This document shows, in pieces, positions 9,359 through 18,733 of a DNA stretch of 37,826 nucleotides (position 1 is its first letter; each line of letters begins with the position of its first letter). Under the pieces are notes generated by a model. It was not told the origin of the DNA. It worked only from the letters and a program-made list of their open reading frames with translations, and searched no databases. Position numbers and translations under genes: made by a program. The stretch is from Ferruginibacter sp. GTDB lineage: Bacteria; Bacteroidota; Bacteroidia; Chitinophagales; Chitinophagaceae. The DNA is taken from positions 1 to 37,826 of the forward strand of contig JAOQAK010000038.1 in the NCBI GenBank assembly GCA_025963635.1. The letters run 5' to 3'.

Positions 9359-10117
9359 ATGAAACAAAAATTTATCAACTACACTGGAATTGTGTTGTTA
9401 ACAATTTCCCTTGGAGCCTGTTCAAATTCTTCGGATTCCGCAGCAGCTAACAAAGATGAAAAAGCTGATTCAACGGTTAATGCTGAACCTGTGGCAAAAG
9501 CAAATCCCGTAAGTCTTTTTGATGGCAAAACCCTTTCAGGATGGCACGGCTATAATAAAACCGGAGAGGTTAAAAACTGGAAAATAGAAGACAGTGCAAT
9601 GGTTTGCCTGGGTGCCGCAAAAGATGCATCAGGCGGAGATCTCTCTTCTGATAAAGAATACGAAAACTTTGAATTGAGTTGGCAATGGAAAGTTACTAAA
9701 GGTGGAAATAGTGGTGTAATGTATCATGTTGTTGAAGACGCAAAATATAAATCTCCTTATGAAACGGGTCCGGAATATCAAATGATCGATGATATCGGCT
9801 TCCCGGAAAAATTGGAAGACTGGCAGAAATCGGGTGCAGACTATGCGATGAACGTTCCCAATGATAAAAAGAAACTAATGCCCGTTGGTGAATGGAATAG
9901 CAGTAGAATTATTTTTAACAAAGGCCATGTGGAGCATTGGCTGAATGGAGAAAAAATTGTCGAATTCCAGGCATGGGATGATAAATGGAATAAGGAAAAA
10001 AAAGAGGGGAAATGGAAGGACTATCCTGATTATGGTGTGGCAAAAAAGGGGCACATCGCGTTGCAGGATCATGGCCATAAAGTATATTTTAAGAATATAA
10101 TGATCACTGAATTATAA
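9359..10117 (+). CDS. DUF1080 lipoprotein (3-keto-disaccharide hydrolase family)
   Basis: This protein has 252 residues. The lipobox ends LGAC with Cys21 predicted as lipidated, followed by a Ser/Ala/Asp-rich linker (about 22-50). The DUF1080 domain starts at LFDGKTLSGWHGY (about 57-69). It shows NSGVMYHV (about 120-127), GPEYQMIDD (about 138-146), a long Lys-rich stretch (WDDKWNKEKKEGKWKDYPDY) and GHIALQDHGHKVYFKNIMI at the C terminus. The two His in the last motif are typical of the family. It starts 8 nt after the Gfo/Idh stop, so it is almost surely in the same operon. The other DUF1080 protein upstream is a soluble secreted form, so the cluster has one free and one membrane-tethered copy. 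A perfect terminator hairpin follows. Confidence 0.92.
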   Translation: MKQKFINYTGIVLLTISLGACSNSSDSAAANKDEKADSTVNAEPVAKANPVSLFDGKTLSGWHGYNKTGEVKNWKIEDSAMVCLGAAKDASGGDLSSDKEYENFELSWQWKVTKGGNSGVMYHVVEDAKYKSPYETGPEYQMIDDIGFPEKLEDWQKSGADYAMNVPNDKKKLMPVGEWNSSRIIFNKGHVEHWLNGEKIVEFQAWDDKWNKEKKEGKWKDYPDYGVAKKGHIALQDHGHKVYFKNIMITEL

Positions 10118-10151
10118 TCCCTCGGGCAGTCTCTCAAATTTTTTAAATAAA

Positions 10152-10189
10152 AAAATGGTCAATACTGAATATGCTGTATTGACCATTTT
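10152..10189. terminator. Bidirectional intrinsic terminator
   Basis: There is a perfect 14-bp stem (AAAATGGTCAATAC at 10152-10165 with its complement at 10176-10189) and a 10-nt loop. It is flanked by A on the left and T on the right. It lies between the convergent DUF1080 lipoprotein gene and the 10240-10743 minus-strand gene and can serve both. Confidence 0.8.
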
Positions 10190-10239
10190 CCTTTACAATC
10201 TTTAAGGATCGCAAACAAATGCTATATTAACTGCTTTAT

Positions 10240-10743
10240 TTATGCCCTTACCTCCACCTTGAAGGCGAGACTAAAATAAGAAAATGATTGTCCTTTTTTG
10301 TCGTGGTTAGTAAATTTCCATTCCTGTCCGTTCACCAACAGGGGTGTTTTATAAGTCCCCACAGTTTCACCTACTCCGATGCAACCATTTGGACTTTCAA
10401 GGCGGAAGCCATAAGTTTTGCCTTTATTTAATGAGAGGCCGGGCATATTGAAAGATTTCCATTTACCGTTATCTGACCTGTTAAGTTCAACATTTGCTGT
10501 CCCGAGGCTGGGGCCCCAGGTTTTTAATTGGGGATCGAACGTGTGAAGCGACATAACAACGTGCGCCGGAGTGGTAACAACACTGGTAAATACTTCAATT
10601 GCTTCGAGCACAGATTCTGATGGAGAGGTAAAAGTCTGACCTCCTATAATATCTTTATTATCCTGGTGACCAATCCAACTGGTGGTATTATTCGTTGTTT
10701 GTTCTACGATAGCTTTTCGCGGATGCTTAATATTTGAAGTCAT
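10240..10743 (-). CDS. Hypothetical protein, all-beta
   Basis: This protein has 167 residues from the ATG at 10743; a TTG two codons upstream is a weaker alternative. I do not recognise a named family. There is no signal peptide or membrane segment. The sequence is rich in predicted beta strands and ends with SYFSLAFKVEVRA. The TSWIGHQDN and GGQTFTSPSESVLEAIEVFT parts look like a jelly-roll or carbohydrate-binding-type sandwich, followed by YGFRLESPNGCIGVGETVG. This is only an impression. The gene is alone on its strand between two terminator/intergenic regions. A -7-like box (AATTTTTG) sits 3 nt before the ATG. Confidence 0.7.
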   Translation of the reverse strand: MTSNIKHPRKAIVEQTTNNTTSWIGHQDNKDIIGGQTFTSPSESVLEAIEVFTSVVTTPAHVVMSLHTFDPQLKTWGPSLGTANVELNRSDNGKWKSFNMPGLSLNKGKTYGFRLESPNGCIGVGETVGTYKTPLLVNGQEWKFTNHDKKGQSFSYFSLAFKVEVRA

Positions 10744-11000
10744 TGCCAAAAAATTTATAAGGTGAGGTATTATATAGCAGCAAAAAGTGCCGTACTATTA
10801 ACCGTCAGTAATGTCAAATATTGTGCTCGGCGTTTTATTTATTTGTTAAATATATAGTAAGAAAATTTCCGACATAGATATCGCAATCAATCAAAATATG
10901 GCCTTTCTGCCAAGAAAGCTTACCTTTATGCCTGTTTACTTACCATTTTTACTGCTTGCATGCTCCCGGTTTTCTAAAATAGAATATTTAAAAAAGACAT
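10744..11000. other. Intergenic region between divergent genes
   Basis: About 257 nt of AT-rich DNA separate the hypothetical genes at 10240 and 11001. I see no gene, no clear hairpin and no exact TTG-N19-TAnnTTTG promoter. A TACCTTTA -7-like box occurs at 10921-10928 on the plus strand. Confidence 0.4.
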
Positions 11001-11360
11001 ATGTACACTTATATTTGGAATAAATACTTACCGGTAATTAGAATTTTATTAAAGAAATCATCTGGTGGAGATCAATTGCTTAGTTTAAACAGGGATGATT
11101 TTGAAAGAGCCGGAACAGGAAGAAAGGCAGGGTATAAATTTGTAATTGAATATACTGAAGGAAAGGTAAGTAATGTGATCAGCGGGTCTGATTTGGCCAG
11201 CCACCTGGCGGCAGCCATGCTTGAAGATCCGGCTACCAGGGTTGTACTGAAAACAGGACATTTCCAGGTGATCTTAAATACGAAATTTCAATTAACCATC
11301 AAGAATATTACACCACTCCCCGCCGAAAGTTTAGCCGTTGCTGTCTCTGAAACGGAATAA
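11001..11360 (+). CDS. Conserved-type hypothetical protein, 119 residues
   Basis: This is a small cytoplasmic-looking protein without a signal peptide. The N terminus (MYTYIWNKYLPVIRILLKKS) is amphipathic. The rest alternates strands and helices (KAGYKFVIEYTEGKV, ATRVVLKTGHFQVILNTKFQ). It looks like a real gene because its composition is protein-like and it fills the space before the DEAD-box gene. That gene starts 41 nt later, so the two may be co-transcribed. No function can be assigned. Confidence 0.75.
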   Translation: MYTYIWNKYLPVIRILLKKSSGGDQLLSLNRDDFERAGTGRKAGYKFVIEYTEGKVSNVISGSDLASHLAAAMLEDPATRVVLKTGHFQVILNTKFQLTIKNITPLPAESLAVAVSETE

Positions 11361-11401
11361 TATCATTATTTTTTATTTTTAATTTAACCAGCCTAAGCAT
11401 T

Positions 11402-12637
11402 TTGAAGTTTATAGATTTTGGTTTCGATGAACGTTTACTCGAAGGAATAGAAGCATCAGGGTACAATGAAGCCACCCCGGTTCAGGAACAAGTTATTCCC
11501 ATGGTACTGGCCGGGAAAGATGTAATTGCATCTGCCCAAACAGGTACCGGCAAAACCGCAGCTTTTCTGTTGCCACTCATTAATAATATCATTTCGTCTC
11601 CCGTAAATCATCACAGTATCACTGCATTGGTGATCGTTCCCACGCGGGAATTGGCAATACAAATTGCACAGCACATGGAAGGCCTTTCATATTTTACACC
11701 GGTTAGCTCAATTGCAGTATTTGGTGGTGGTGATGGCAATGCCTTTGTACAGGAAAAGAAAGCACTCAGTGCCGGCGCAGACGTAGTAGTTTGCACACCT
11801 GGTAAAATGTTAGCGCATATCAATATGGGGTATGTTAAGTTTCAAGGACTTAAATACCTTATTTTGGATGAAGCAGATCGCATGTTGGATATGGGGTTTT
11901 ATGACGATATCATGCGCATCATTCATGCATTGCCTGCGAAAAGACAAAACCTTTTGTTTTCCGCAACGATGCCTCACAAGATAAGGGAACTGGCAAGAAC
12001 GATTTTGAACAAACCTGAGGAAGTGAATATTTCCATGAGCAAGCCAAATGAAAAAATTACCCAGCTCGCTTATGTGGTATATGATACCCAAAAAATTCCC
12101 CTTGTTAAATTTATTTTGCATCAAAAAAACTTTTCATCAGTCCTGATTTTTTGCAGCAGCAAAATAAGCGTTAAGCAACTGACCCGTGACCTTAAGAGAA
12201 CCAACCTGCCTGTAGATGAAATCCATAGTGACCTTGAACAGGATAAAAGAGAAGAAGTGCTGATGCATTTTAAAAGCGGTCGCATACAAATTTTGGTTGC
12301 TACCGATATACTAAGCCGTGGTATCGACATCGACAATATTGGATTGGTTTTAAATTATGATGTTCCCCACGACGGAGAAGATTATGTGCATCGCATCGGC
12401 CGTACGGCAAGAGCTGCTGCGGAAGGTACCGCCATCACCTTTATCAGCGTGAAAGAACAACGCAAATTCGCCGCAATCGAAAGGCTGTTGGGTAAATCAG
12501 TTCCTAAGGCAGAAGTCCCTGAACAATTTGGTGAAGCTCCACTATACAACCCCGGTGTTTCCAGGCCAGGGGCCGGCGGAGGCAATCGTAATAATATGAA
12601 ACGGCCTCAAAAATTCTCAGGAAGAATATCCAGGTAA
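11402..12637 (+). CDS. DEAD-box ATP-dependent RNA helicase
   Basis: This protein has 411 residues. All core motifs are present: Q motif (VQEQVIP about 27-33), Walker A AQTGTGKT (45-52), PTRELA, TPGK, DEAD (156-159), SAT near 188, and ATDILSRGIDID and HRIGRTARA in the second RecA domain. The C terminus has only a short Gly/Arg/Lys-rich tail (about 385-411), as in RhlE-type helicases. It unwinds RNA duplexes in ribosome assembly, RNA decay or cold adaptation; which one is unknown. The start is TTG at 11402. No in-frame ATG lies between it and the upstream gene, and the next in-frame ATG would remove the Q motif. Confidence 0.93.
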   Translation: MKFIDFGFDERLLEGIEASGYNEATPVQEQVIPMVLAGKDVIASAQTGTGKTAAFLLPLINNIISSPVNHHSITALVIVPTRELAIQIAQHMEGLSYFTPVSSIAVFGGGDGNAFVQEKKALSAGADVVVCTPGKMLAHINMGYVKFQGLKYLILDEADRMLDMGFYDDIMRIIHALPAKRQNLLFSATMPHKIRELARTILNKPEEVNISMSKPNEKITQLAYVVYDTQKIPLVKFILHQKNFSSVLIFCSSKISVKQLTRDLKRTNLPVDEIHSDLEQDKREEVLMHFKSGRIQILVATDILSRGIDIDNIGLVLNYDVPHDGEDYVHRIGRTARAAAEGTAITFISVKEQRKFAAIERLLGKSVPKAEVPEQFGEAPLYNPGVSRPGAGGGNRNNMKRPQKFSGRISR

Positions 12638-12717
12638 TAAAGCGTTTTATTATTCGAATTACGATCAGCGACCATAACATCCCACATTATATTTACCCTG
12701 CTAAGATGCCGGAGATA

Positions 12718-12768
12718 CCTCACCGATAAAAAGTGAGGCAAACTGGTTATCTTTCAACCATCCAGTTT
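12718..12768. repeat. Two adjacent hairpins in the gap before recG
   Basis: CCTCAC (12718-12723) pairs with GTGAGG (12733-12738) around a 9-nt loop. AAACTGG (12740-12746) pairs with CCAGTTT (12762-12768) around 15 nt. They lie 80-130 nt after the helicase stop and upstream of the recG promoter. Neither has a U-tract. Confidence 0.35.
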
Positions 12769-12807
12769 CATTCACCCAATCCTGCCTGTCACCTTCCGCC
12801 ATATGGC

Positions 12808-12837
12808 TTGCATTTACAACTGTAGAAGATATATTTG
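12808..12837 (+). promoter_or_regulatory. Bacteroidota-type promoter of recG
   Basis: TTG (12808-12810), exactly 19 nt, then TATATTTG (12830-12837) is a full match to the phylum's -33/-7 consensus. The predicted transcript start is near 12842, about 30 nt before the recG TTG start. Confidence 0.7.
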
Positions 12838-12873
12838 TAAAAACTATTAATTATTATCCAGGGTAGTAACATA

Positions 12874-14964
12874 TTGTCCAGCCCAATTGAATACTTAAAA
12901 GGTGTAGGGCCCTTGAAAGGGGAAATGCTTAAAAAAGAACTCGGCATTTTTACCTTTAAAGACCTGTTGGAATATTACCCATTCCGCCACCTGGACAAAA
13001 CCCGTGTTGATAAAATTGCTTCCATTGACCCCGGTGCAGATTTTGTTCAGGTTGCCGGCAGGCTTACAGGTATTGAGCTTATTGGTGAAAAGAGAGGAAG
13101 AAGACTTATTGCGCATCTGCAGGATGGCACTGGTGAAATGGAACTTACCTGGTTCCAGGGAATTAATTGGGTTGAAAAAACCTTGCAGTCCGGGCAAGCT
13201 TATTTAGTTTTTGGAAAGCCTGCATTTTTTATGGGCAAGGTGCAAATGGTGCATCCCGAAATAGAAATTTTTACACTCGAAAAGGCGGACGGTAAAAAGT
13301 TTCTTGAACCAATATATTCTTCTACGGAAAAATTGAAAACGAGGGGACTTCATGGCAGGGCAATAGGAAAGCTTACTTATGCCTTACTTCAGGTGATATC
13401 TGAAAAAGATTTCCCTGAGAACTTACCTGCCGGCATTATTGAAAAATATAGGTTTATTTCCCGGTGGGAAGCCTTTAATAATATTCATTTCCCATCATCA
13501 GAAAAAATGTATACTCACGCGGTGAGGCGCCTGAAATTCGAAGAGTTATTTTTTGCCCAGCTCCGTTTAGGGCTCATACGCAGCACCCGTCATCGCTTCA
13601 GTAAAGGTTGGACATTTGATAAAGTGGGTGATCATTTTAACACATTTTACAGCAAGTACCTCGTTTTTGAATTGACCAATGCCCAAAAAAGAGTGTTGAA
13701 GGAAATAAGGAAGGATACAGGGACCGGCCGGCAAATGAACCGGTTATTACAAGGCGATGTAGGCAGTGGTAAAACAATCGTTGCCCTGCTAAGCATGTTG
13801 ATCGCGGCTGATAATGGATTTCAAAGTGTGCTGATGGCGCCGACGGAAATTTTAGCCAATCAACATTTCAATGGTTTATCCGAAATGCTCCGGGATATGC
13901 CCTTGTCGGTGAAACTGCTCACCGGATCAACTTCTCCAAAAAAACGCAGGGAAATTCTTAAGGATTGTGAAGATGGATCGCTAACGATTTTAATCGGTAC
14001 ACATGCCGTTATTGAAGAGAAGGTGGTTTTTAAGAACCTTGGCTTTGCTGTAATTGACGAGCAACATAAATTCGGTGTGGCGCAAAGGGCAAAGCTATGG
14101 CACAAAAATTCTCTTCCCCCGCATATACTGGTGATGACGGCCACTCCAATACCCCGTACACTTGCATTAACAGCTTATGGTGATCTTGATTATAGTGTAA
14201 TTGATGAACTGCCGCCTGGCAGGCAACCGGTTGAAACAATCCAGCGATTCGAAAACAAGCGGCCGCAGGTAATGGATTTTCTCAGGAAAGAAATCTCAAA
14301 AGGAAGACAGGCTTATATTGTTTACCCGCTGATCGAGGAGTCGTCTACGCTGGATTACGAAAATTTGATGAAAGGATTTGAAGAGATCAAATCTTTTTTC
14401 CCGGAACCTAAATATTGGATCAGCATGGTACATGGCAGGCAAAAGGCTGAACAGAAGGAAACAAATATGCGGCGCTTTGTAACAGGGGATACTCAACTAA
14501 TGGTTAGCACTACCGTTATTGAAGTAGGCGTGAATATACCGAATGCGTCTGTTATGGTGATCGAAAGTGCGGAGAAATTTGGATTGTCTCAATTGCACCA
14601 GCTACGTGGAAGAGTTGGAAGAGGAAGCGAAAAAAGTTTTTGCATATTATTAACAGGGTATAAAATCTCTAACGACGCAAAAGACAGACTTAAAATTTTG
14701 TGCGATACCAATGATGGTTTTAAGGTGGCTGAGAAAGATCTTGAAATCCGTGGCCCCGGCGATATTGAAGGTACCCGGCAGAGCGGTCTCTTAAATTTTA
14801 AACTGGCTAATATAGTACAGGATAGGGTGATGCTGGAAGTAGCAAAGAACCTTGCCGCACTTGTTATCGATAAGGATCCTGATCTGACTCTGGCCGAAAA
14901 TTTGCCGCTAAAAAATTATCTCCAACTTCAAAAAGGTAAAACCCCGTGGAGCAAAATTTCTTAA
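12874..14964 (+). CDS. recG: ATP-dependent DNA helicase RecG
   Basis: This protein has 696 residues, the normal RecG length. The N-terminal wedge/OB domain (about 1-200) recognises branched DNA. The helicase core has Walker A GDVGSGKT (294-301), DEQH box (395-398), MTATPIPRTLA, and QLRGRVGRG (576-584). The C-terminal TRG region contains GPGDIEGTRQSG. RecG drives regression of stalled forks and branch migration of Holliday junctions. The start is TTG: the frame opens with SSPIEYLKGVGPLKGEML, the usual RecG N terminus, and no in-frame ATG precedes it. It has its own promoter upstream. Confidence 0.97.
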   Translation: MSSPIEYLKGVGPLKGEMLKKELGIFTFKDLLEYYPFRHLDKTRVDKIASIDPGADFVQVAGRLTGIELIGEKRGRRLIAHLQDGTGEMELTWFQGINWVEKTLQSGQAYLVFGKPAFFMGKVQMVHPEIEIFTLEKADGKKFLEPIYSSTEKLKTRGLHGRAIGKLTYALLQVISEKDFPENLPAGIIEKYRFISRWEAFNNIHFPSSEKMYTHAVRRLKFEELFFAQLRLGLIRSTRHRFSKGWTFDKVGDHFNTFYSKYLVFELTNAQKRVLKEIRKDTGTGRQMNRLLQGDVGSGKTIVALLSMLIAADNGFQSVLMAPTEILANQHFNGLSEMLRDMPLSVKLLTGSTSPKKRREILKDCEDGSLTILIGTHAVIEEKVVFKNLGFAVIDEQHKFGVAQRAKLWHKNSLPPHILVMTATPIPRTLALTAYGDLDYSVIDELPPGRQPVETIQRFENKRPQVMDFLRKEISKGRQAYIVYPLIEESSTLDYENLMKGFEEIKSFFPEPKYWISMVHGRQKAEQKETNMRRFVTGDTQLMVSTTVIEVGVNIPNASVMVIESAEKFGLSQLHQLRGRVGRGSEKSFCILLTGYKISNDAKDRLKILCDTNDGFKVAEKDLEIRGPGDIEGTRQSGLLNFKLANIVQDRVMLEVAKNLAALVIDKDPDLTLAENLPLKNYLQLQKGKTPWSKIS

Positions 14965-15042
14965 CTTTTTTATAGTATTCTCTGAGTAAACTTTACATTC
15001 ATTTATTCGTTTTGATTTAGTAAATTGTAAAAAATCTTTTCC

Positions 15043-18000
15043 TTGAGAGTTCTTAAACTAGCCCCGGCTTACCTTTTTTTTATCCTTCTCAATTTTGGTG
15101 CAATTACGCCATCTTCGGCCCAATTACAATTCATTGAAAACAAAGGCCAGTGGGATACTAAGGTTAATTTCAAAGCCGATATTCAAACAGGGGCATTTTT
15201 CATGGAGCAGAAAGGTTTTACAGTACTACTGCATAATACGGAAGATCTTGAGAAGTTAGCTGCTTTAACCCATGGGCATTCGGCTACAGAAGCAGGTGCT
15301 GTCACCGCTGCAAGAAGCGTTATCCCTCCCACTCAAAACTTTACATTGCGTTCTCATGCTTACCGTGTAAACTTTTTGAATGCTACCGCTAAAGGAATAA
15401 CTATTTCACCAGACAAAGCATTATCCACTTATAATAACTATTTTATAGGCAACGATAAGAGCAAATGGAAAGGGGATTGCAAAATATACCAGGCGGTTAC
15501 CTACAAAAATATGTATCCCAATATTGATGTAAGATATTACACCGACGCGGGCACTTTGAAATATGATATTATTGTTCGTCCAGGTGGCAATGTAAATGAC
15601 ATCGCTCTTAAATACGAGGGAGTTGATAAGCTGGAAGTGAAAGACAAAGAATTGCACATTAGCACGTCCGTTGGTGTGGTAAAGGAATTATATCCATATA
15701 CGTACCAGGTACAAAATGGGACAAGAAAGTCGCTTGAATCCAAATATGTAATTAGCGATAATATCGTAAGATTTAAGATAAAAGATTATTTGCCGAACGA
15801 AACAATTGTTATTGATCCCACACTAATTTTTGCAACTTTTACAGGCAGTTCCACAGATAACTGGGGATACACTGCAACGCCAGGTCCCGATGGAAGCCTG
15901 TTTGCTGGTGGTATATCTTTTGGTAGCGGTTACCCTGTTTCTGTGGGTGCTTTCGACCAGGTTTTTAACGGAGGTGTTGATGAAGACTCAAACGGCCCAT
16001 ATGATATTGCCATTATCAAGTTCTCTCCTGATGGGGTTAATAGGATCTTCGCCACGTATATTGGTGGTAGCGGTAACGAACAGCCGCATAGCATGATCTG
16101 TGATGCCGCAGGTAATCTCACAATTGCAGGGCGTTCCAATTCTTTGAACAATAATGATGCAACTAAAAATTATCCTACACTTATACCGAAAATAGGTAAC
16201 CCCGGCGGATATGACATTGTAGTAACTAAATTTAATTCCGCAGGTAGCGCATTAATCGGCTCCATTGCGATTGGCGGAAGCGCCGATGACGGCGTAAATA
16301 TCAGGAAGAAGTTCGACAGTCCTGATGGAGCAGAAACGACGAGGCGAAACTACGGAGACGATGCCAGAAGTGAAGTGATCCTCGATGGTGCCAACAATAT
16401 TTTGGTGGCATCCTGCACACAGTCTGCCGATTTCCCGGTATTAGGCGCCGGCGGCATACAATCTTCTTTCGGCAAAGGAAAACAGGATGGGGTAATCTTA
16501 AAATTCAATTCAAACCTATCCGCAAGGATTTTCAGCTCTTTTTTCGGAGGCACCGGAAGTGATGCCTGTTTTGTGTTGTCCATCAATCCACTTACCGGTA
16601 ATTTGTATGTAGCTGGTGGCACAAGCAGTCCGGATTTGCCCGGGAATACAACAAACGTTATTAATCCTGGTTTCCAGGGCGGCGACGTAGATGGGTTTGT
16701 AACTGAAATTGATCCCAATACAGCCACCATTATAAAAACTACTTACCTGGGCACGGGCGGAAATGATCTTGTCTACGGCATACAGTTTGATAAATTTGGA
16801 TTTCCCTATGTTACCGGCACGACCTCCGGCTCCTGGCCGGTACTCAATGCTTCTTTCAGCAATACCGGCGGGAAACAGTTCATTAGTAAAATGCGGCCTG
16901 ATCTTTCAGCCTACGTCTACTCTACTGTATTTGGCACAAATTCTCCGATTCCAAATTTGTCGATCACCGCATTCCTCGTAGATCGCTGTCAAAATGTGTA
17001 TGTATCCGGCTGGGGAGGTAAATTCAATCACGATAGGGGATATCCCAATGCTGGTACAACAGGCCTGCCGGTTACGAGCGATGCCATTCAGTCGACAACT
17101 GATGGCAACGATTTTTATTTTTTCGTACTCGAGAAGAACGCAACCAGCCAGCTTTTTGGAAGTTTTTATGGGCAGCGGGGCGGATTTGATGACCATGTGG
17201 ATGGAGGAACCAGCCGTTTTGATGCAAATGGGGTTATTTACGAAGCAATATGTGCCAATTGCGGTGGCAGAAGTAATCCTTCAGTGGTGTTTCCAACTAC
17301 CGCCGGTGTATGGTCGCCGCGAAACGGATCTAATAATTGCAATGAAGCCGCGGTAAAAATTGAGATGAATTTTGGGGGGATCGGAGCTAGTGTAAAAGCT
17401 ACCATCAACGGTGTAAGTGATACTATAGGATGCGTTCCGCTTAATGTAACCTTTACAGATACACTCGCCAAAGGAAAGCTTTATGTGTGGGATTTTGGTG
17501 ATGGCTCACCCCAGGTTACCCAACCATCATACACAATCAATCATACTTATAATTTAGTAGGCACATACCGCGTTCGATTGGTTTCAATAGATTCATCTAC
17601 CTGTAATATTGCTGATACTGCCTACACCCATATAAGAGTTGGTAATAATATTGTAGTACCGAATTTTACTGCAGCTAAAATCGGGGGCTGTCAAAGTTTG
17701 ACCTTTCAGTTCCAGAATACCACTACAGCAGTCAACCCTGTTTTTACAGGCACTTCTTTTTTATGGGATTATGGAGACAATACAACTCCGCAAAGAACCG
17801 GTTTCGGACCAACCACACATACTTACCCAGCCCCGGGTACTTATAATGTAAAGTTGCTGATTGATGACGACTCTACTTTTTGTAATGCGCCGGATAGTGC
17901 CAAAAAAACAGTACGGTTGGCAGTGAATGTACAAGCTCGTTTTGAAGTGCCCGACAAGGGTTGTGTACCATACAATGCAGTGTTCAATAATACTTCTTTG

Positions 18001-18684
18001 GGTGGGCTAGAGTTTTTATGGGATTTCGGGGATGGCACAACATCTACAGCTGTAAGCCCAACACATCTTTATGGCAATACGGGAGTTTATAACATAAAGC
18101 TGACCGCTATTGATACCACTACCTGTAACAAGACCGATGTGTACACTTCTTCTATCACGGTTTTCTCCATCCCTTCTGCAGGATTTAGTTTTTCACCCAA
18201 TCCGGCGCAGGAAAACAAACCAGCTAACTTTAGTAATTTTTCCACCGGGGCGGTAAGTTATCTTTGGAATTTTGGTGATGGCCAAACGTCAACTGATACC
18301 AATCCTTCCCATCAATACAATGCAACAGGAACCTATAATACCTGCCTGATTGCAGCCAACGCTGCAGGCTGTCCTGATACTTTTTGCCTCGATGTACCGG
18401 CGGTGGTGCTTCCGCTGCTGGATGTGCCCAATGCGTTTACACCAGGGAAATTCGGAAGCAACGCGATTGTAAGGGTAGTTGGGTTCGGTATCGGAAAAAT
18501 GGACTGGAAAATTTATAACAGGTGGGGGCAGCCGGTATTTTCAAGTACTAACCAGGTAAATGGCTGGGATGGAACATTTAAAGGTGCATTGCAGCCGATG
18601 GACGTATATACCTATACATTGGATGTAGAGTTTACTGACGGGAAAAAAGTTAGAAAGACGGGCGATATTTCTTTGCTACGATGA
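15043..18684 (+). CDS. PKD-repeat secreted protein with SBBP-like propeller and T9SS type B C-terminal domain
   Basis: This protein has 1213 residues. It starts at TTG, giving a full signal peptide that ends at SSAQ (about residue 27). After it comes an N-terminal domain starting QLQFIENKGQWDTK (about 28-265), typical of large Bacteroidota surface proteins. An SBBP-like beta-propeller region (about 270-760) follows, with repeats such as IFATYIGGSGNEQ, IFSSFFGGTGSDACF and IKTTYLGTGGNDLVY. Four PKD domains (about 785-1115) show WDFGDG, WDYGDN, WDFGDG and WNFGDG cores. The last 90 residues are the gliding/type B sorting domain (VPNAFTPGKFG, YNRWGQPVF, GWDGTF, ISLLR). It is exported by T9SS to the surface. 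A PorP/SprF-type protein gene follows 49 nt later. Ligand is unknown. Confidence 0.9.
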   Translation: MRVLKLAPAYLFFILLNFGAITPSSAQLQFIENKGQWDTKVNFKADIQTGAFFMEQKGFTVLLHNTEDLEKLAALTHGHSATEAGAVTAARSVIPPTQNFTLRSHAYRVNFLNATAKGITISPDKALSTYNNYFIGNDKSKWKGDCKIYQAVTYKNMYPNIDVRYYTDAGTLKYDIIVRPGGNVNDIALKYEGVDKLEVKDKELHISTSVGVVKELYPYTYQVQNGTRKSLESKYVISDNIVRFKIKDYLPNETIVIDPTLIFATFTGSSTDNWGYTATPGPDGSLFAGGISFGSGYPVSVGAFDQVFNGGVDEDSNGPYDIAIIKFSPDGVNRIFATYIGGSGNEQPHSMICDAAGNLTIAGRSNSLNNNDATKNYPTLIPKIGNPGGYDIVVTKFNSAGSALIGSIAIGGSADDGVNIRKKFDSPDGAETTRRNYGDDARSEVILDGANNILVASCTQSADFPVLGAGGIQSSFGKGKQDGVILKFNSNLSARIFSSFFGGTGSDACFVLSINPLTGNLYVAGGTSSPDLPGNTTNVINPGFQGGDVDGFVTEIDPNTATIIKTTYLGTGGNDLVYGIQFDKFGFPYVTGTTSGSWPVLNASFSNTGGKQFISKMRPDLSAYVYSTVFGTNSPIPNLSITAFLVDRCQNVYVSGWGGKFNHDRGYPNAGTTGLPVTSDAIQSTTDGNDFYFFVLEKNATSQLFGSFYGQRGGFDDHVDGGTSRFDANGVIYEAICANCGGRSNPSVVFPTTAGVWSPRNGSNNCNEAAVKIEMNFGGIGASVKATINGVSDTIGCVPLNVTFTDTLAKGKLYVWDFGDGSPQVTQPSYTINHTYNLVGTYRVRLVSIDSSTCNIADTAYTHIRVGNNIVVPNFTAAKIGGCQSLTFQFQNTTTAVNPVFTGTSFLWDYGDNTTPQRTGFGPTTHTYPAPGTYNVKLLIDDDSTFCNAPDSAKKTVRLAVNVQARFEVPDKGCVPYNAVFNNTSLGGLEFLWDFGDGTTSTAVSPTHLYGNTGVYNIKLTAIDTTTCNKTDVYTSSITVFSIPSAGFSFSPNPAQENKPANFSNFSTGAVSYLWNFGDGQTSTDTNPSHQYNATGTYNTCLIAANAAGCPDTFCLDVPAVVLPLLDVPNAFTPGKFGSNAIVRVVGFGIGKMDWKIYNRWGQPVFSSTNQVNGWDGTFKGALQPMDVYTYTLDVEFTDGKKVRKTGDISLLR

Positions 18685-18733
18685 TGATACCATTGTCGTT
18701 GATTATTGATTGTTCAACTTAACTTATTTAGAC

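Noticed and set aside
12635..12652. An AT-rich 7-bp hairpin (TAATAAA/TTTATTA) overlapping the helicase stop
   Set aside because: All pairs are A-T and it is too weak to count as a terminator.
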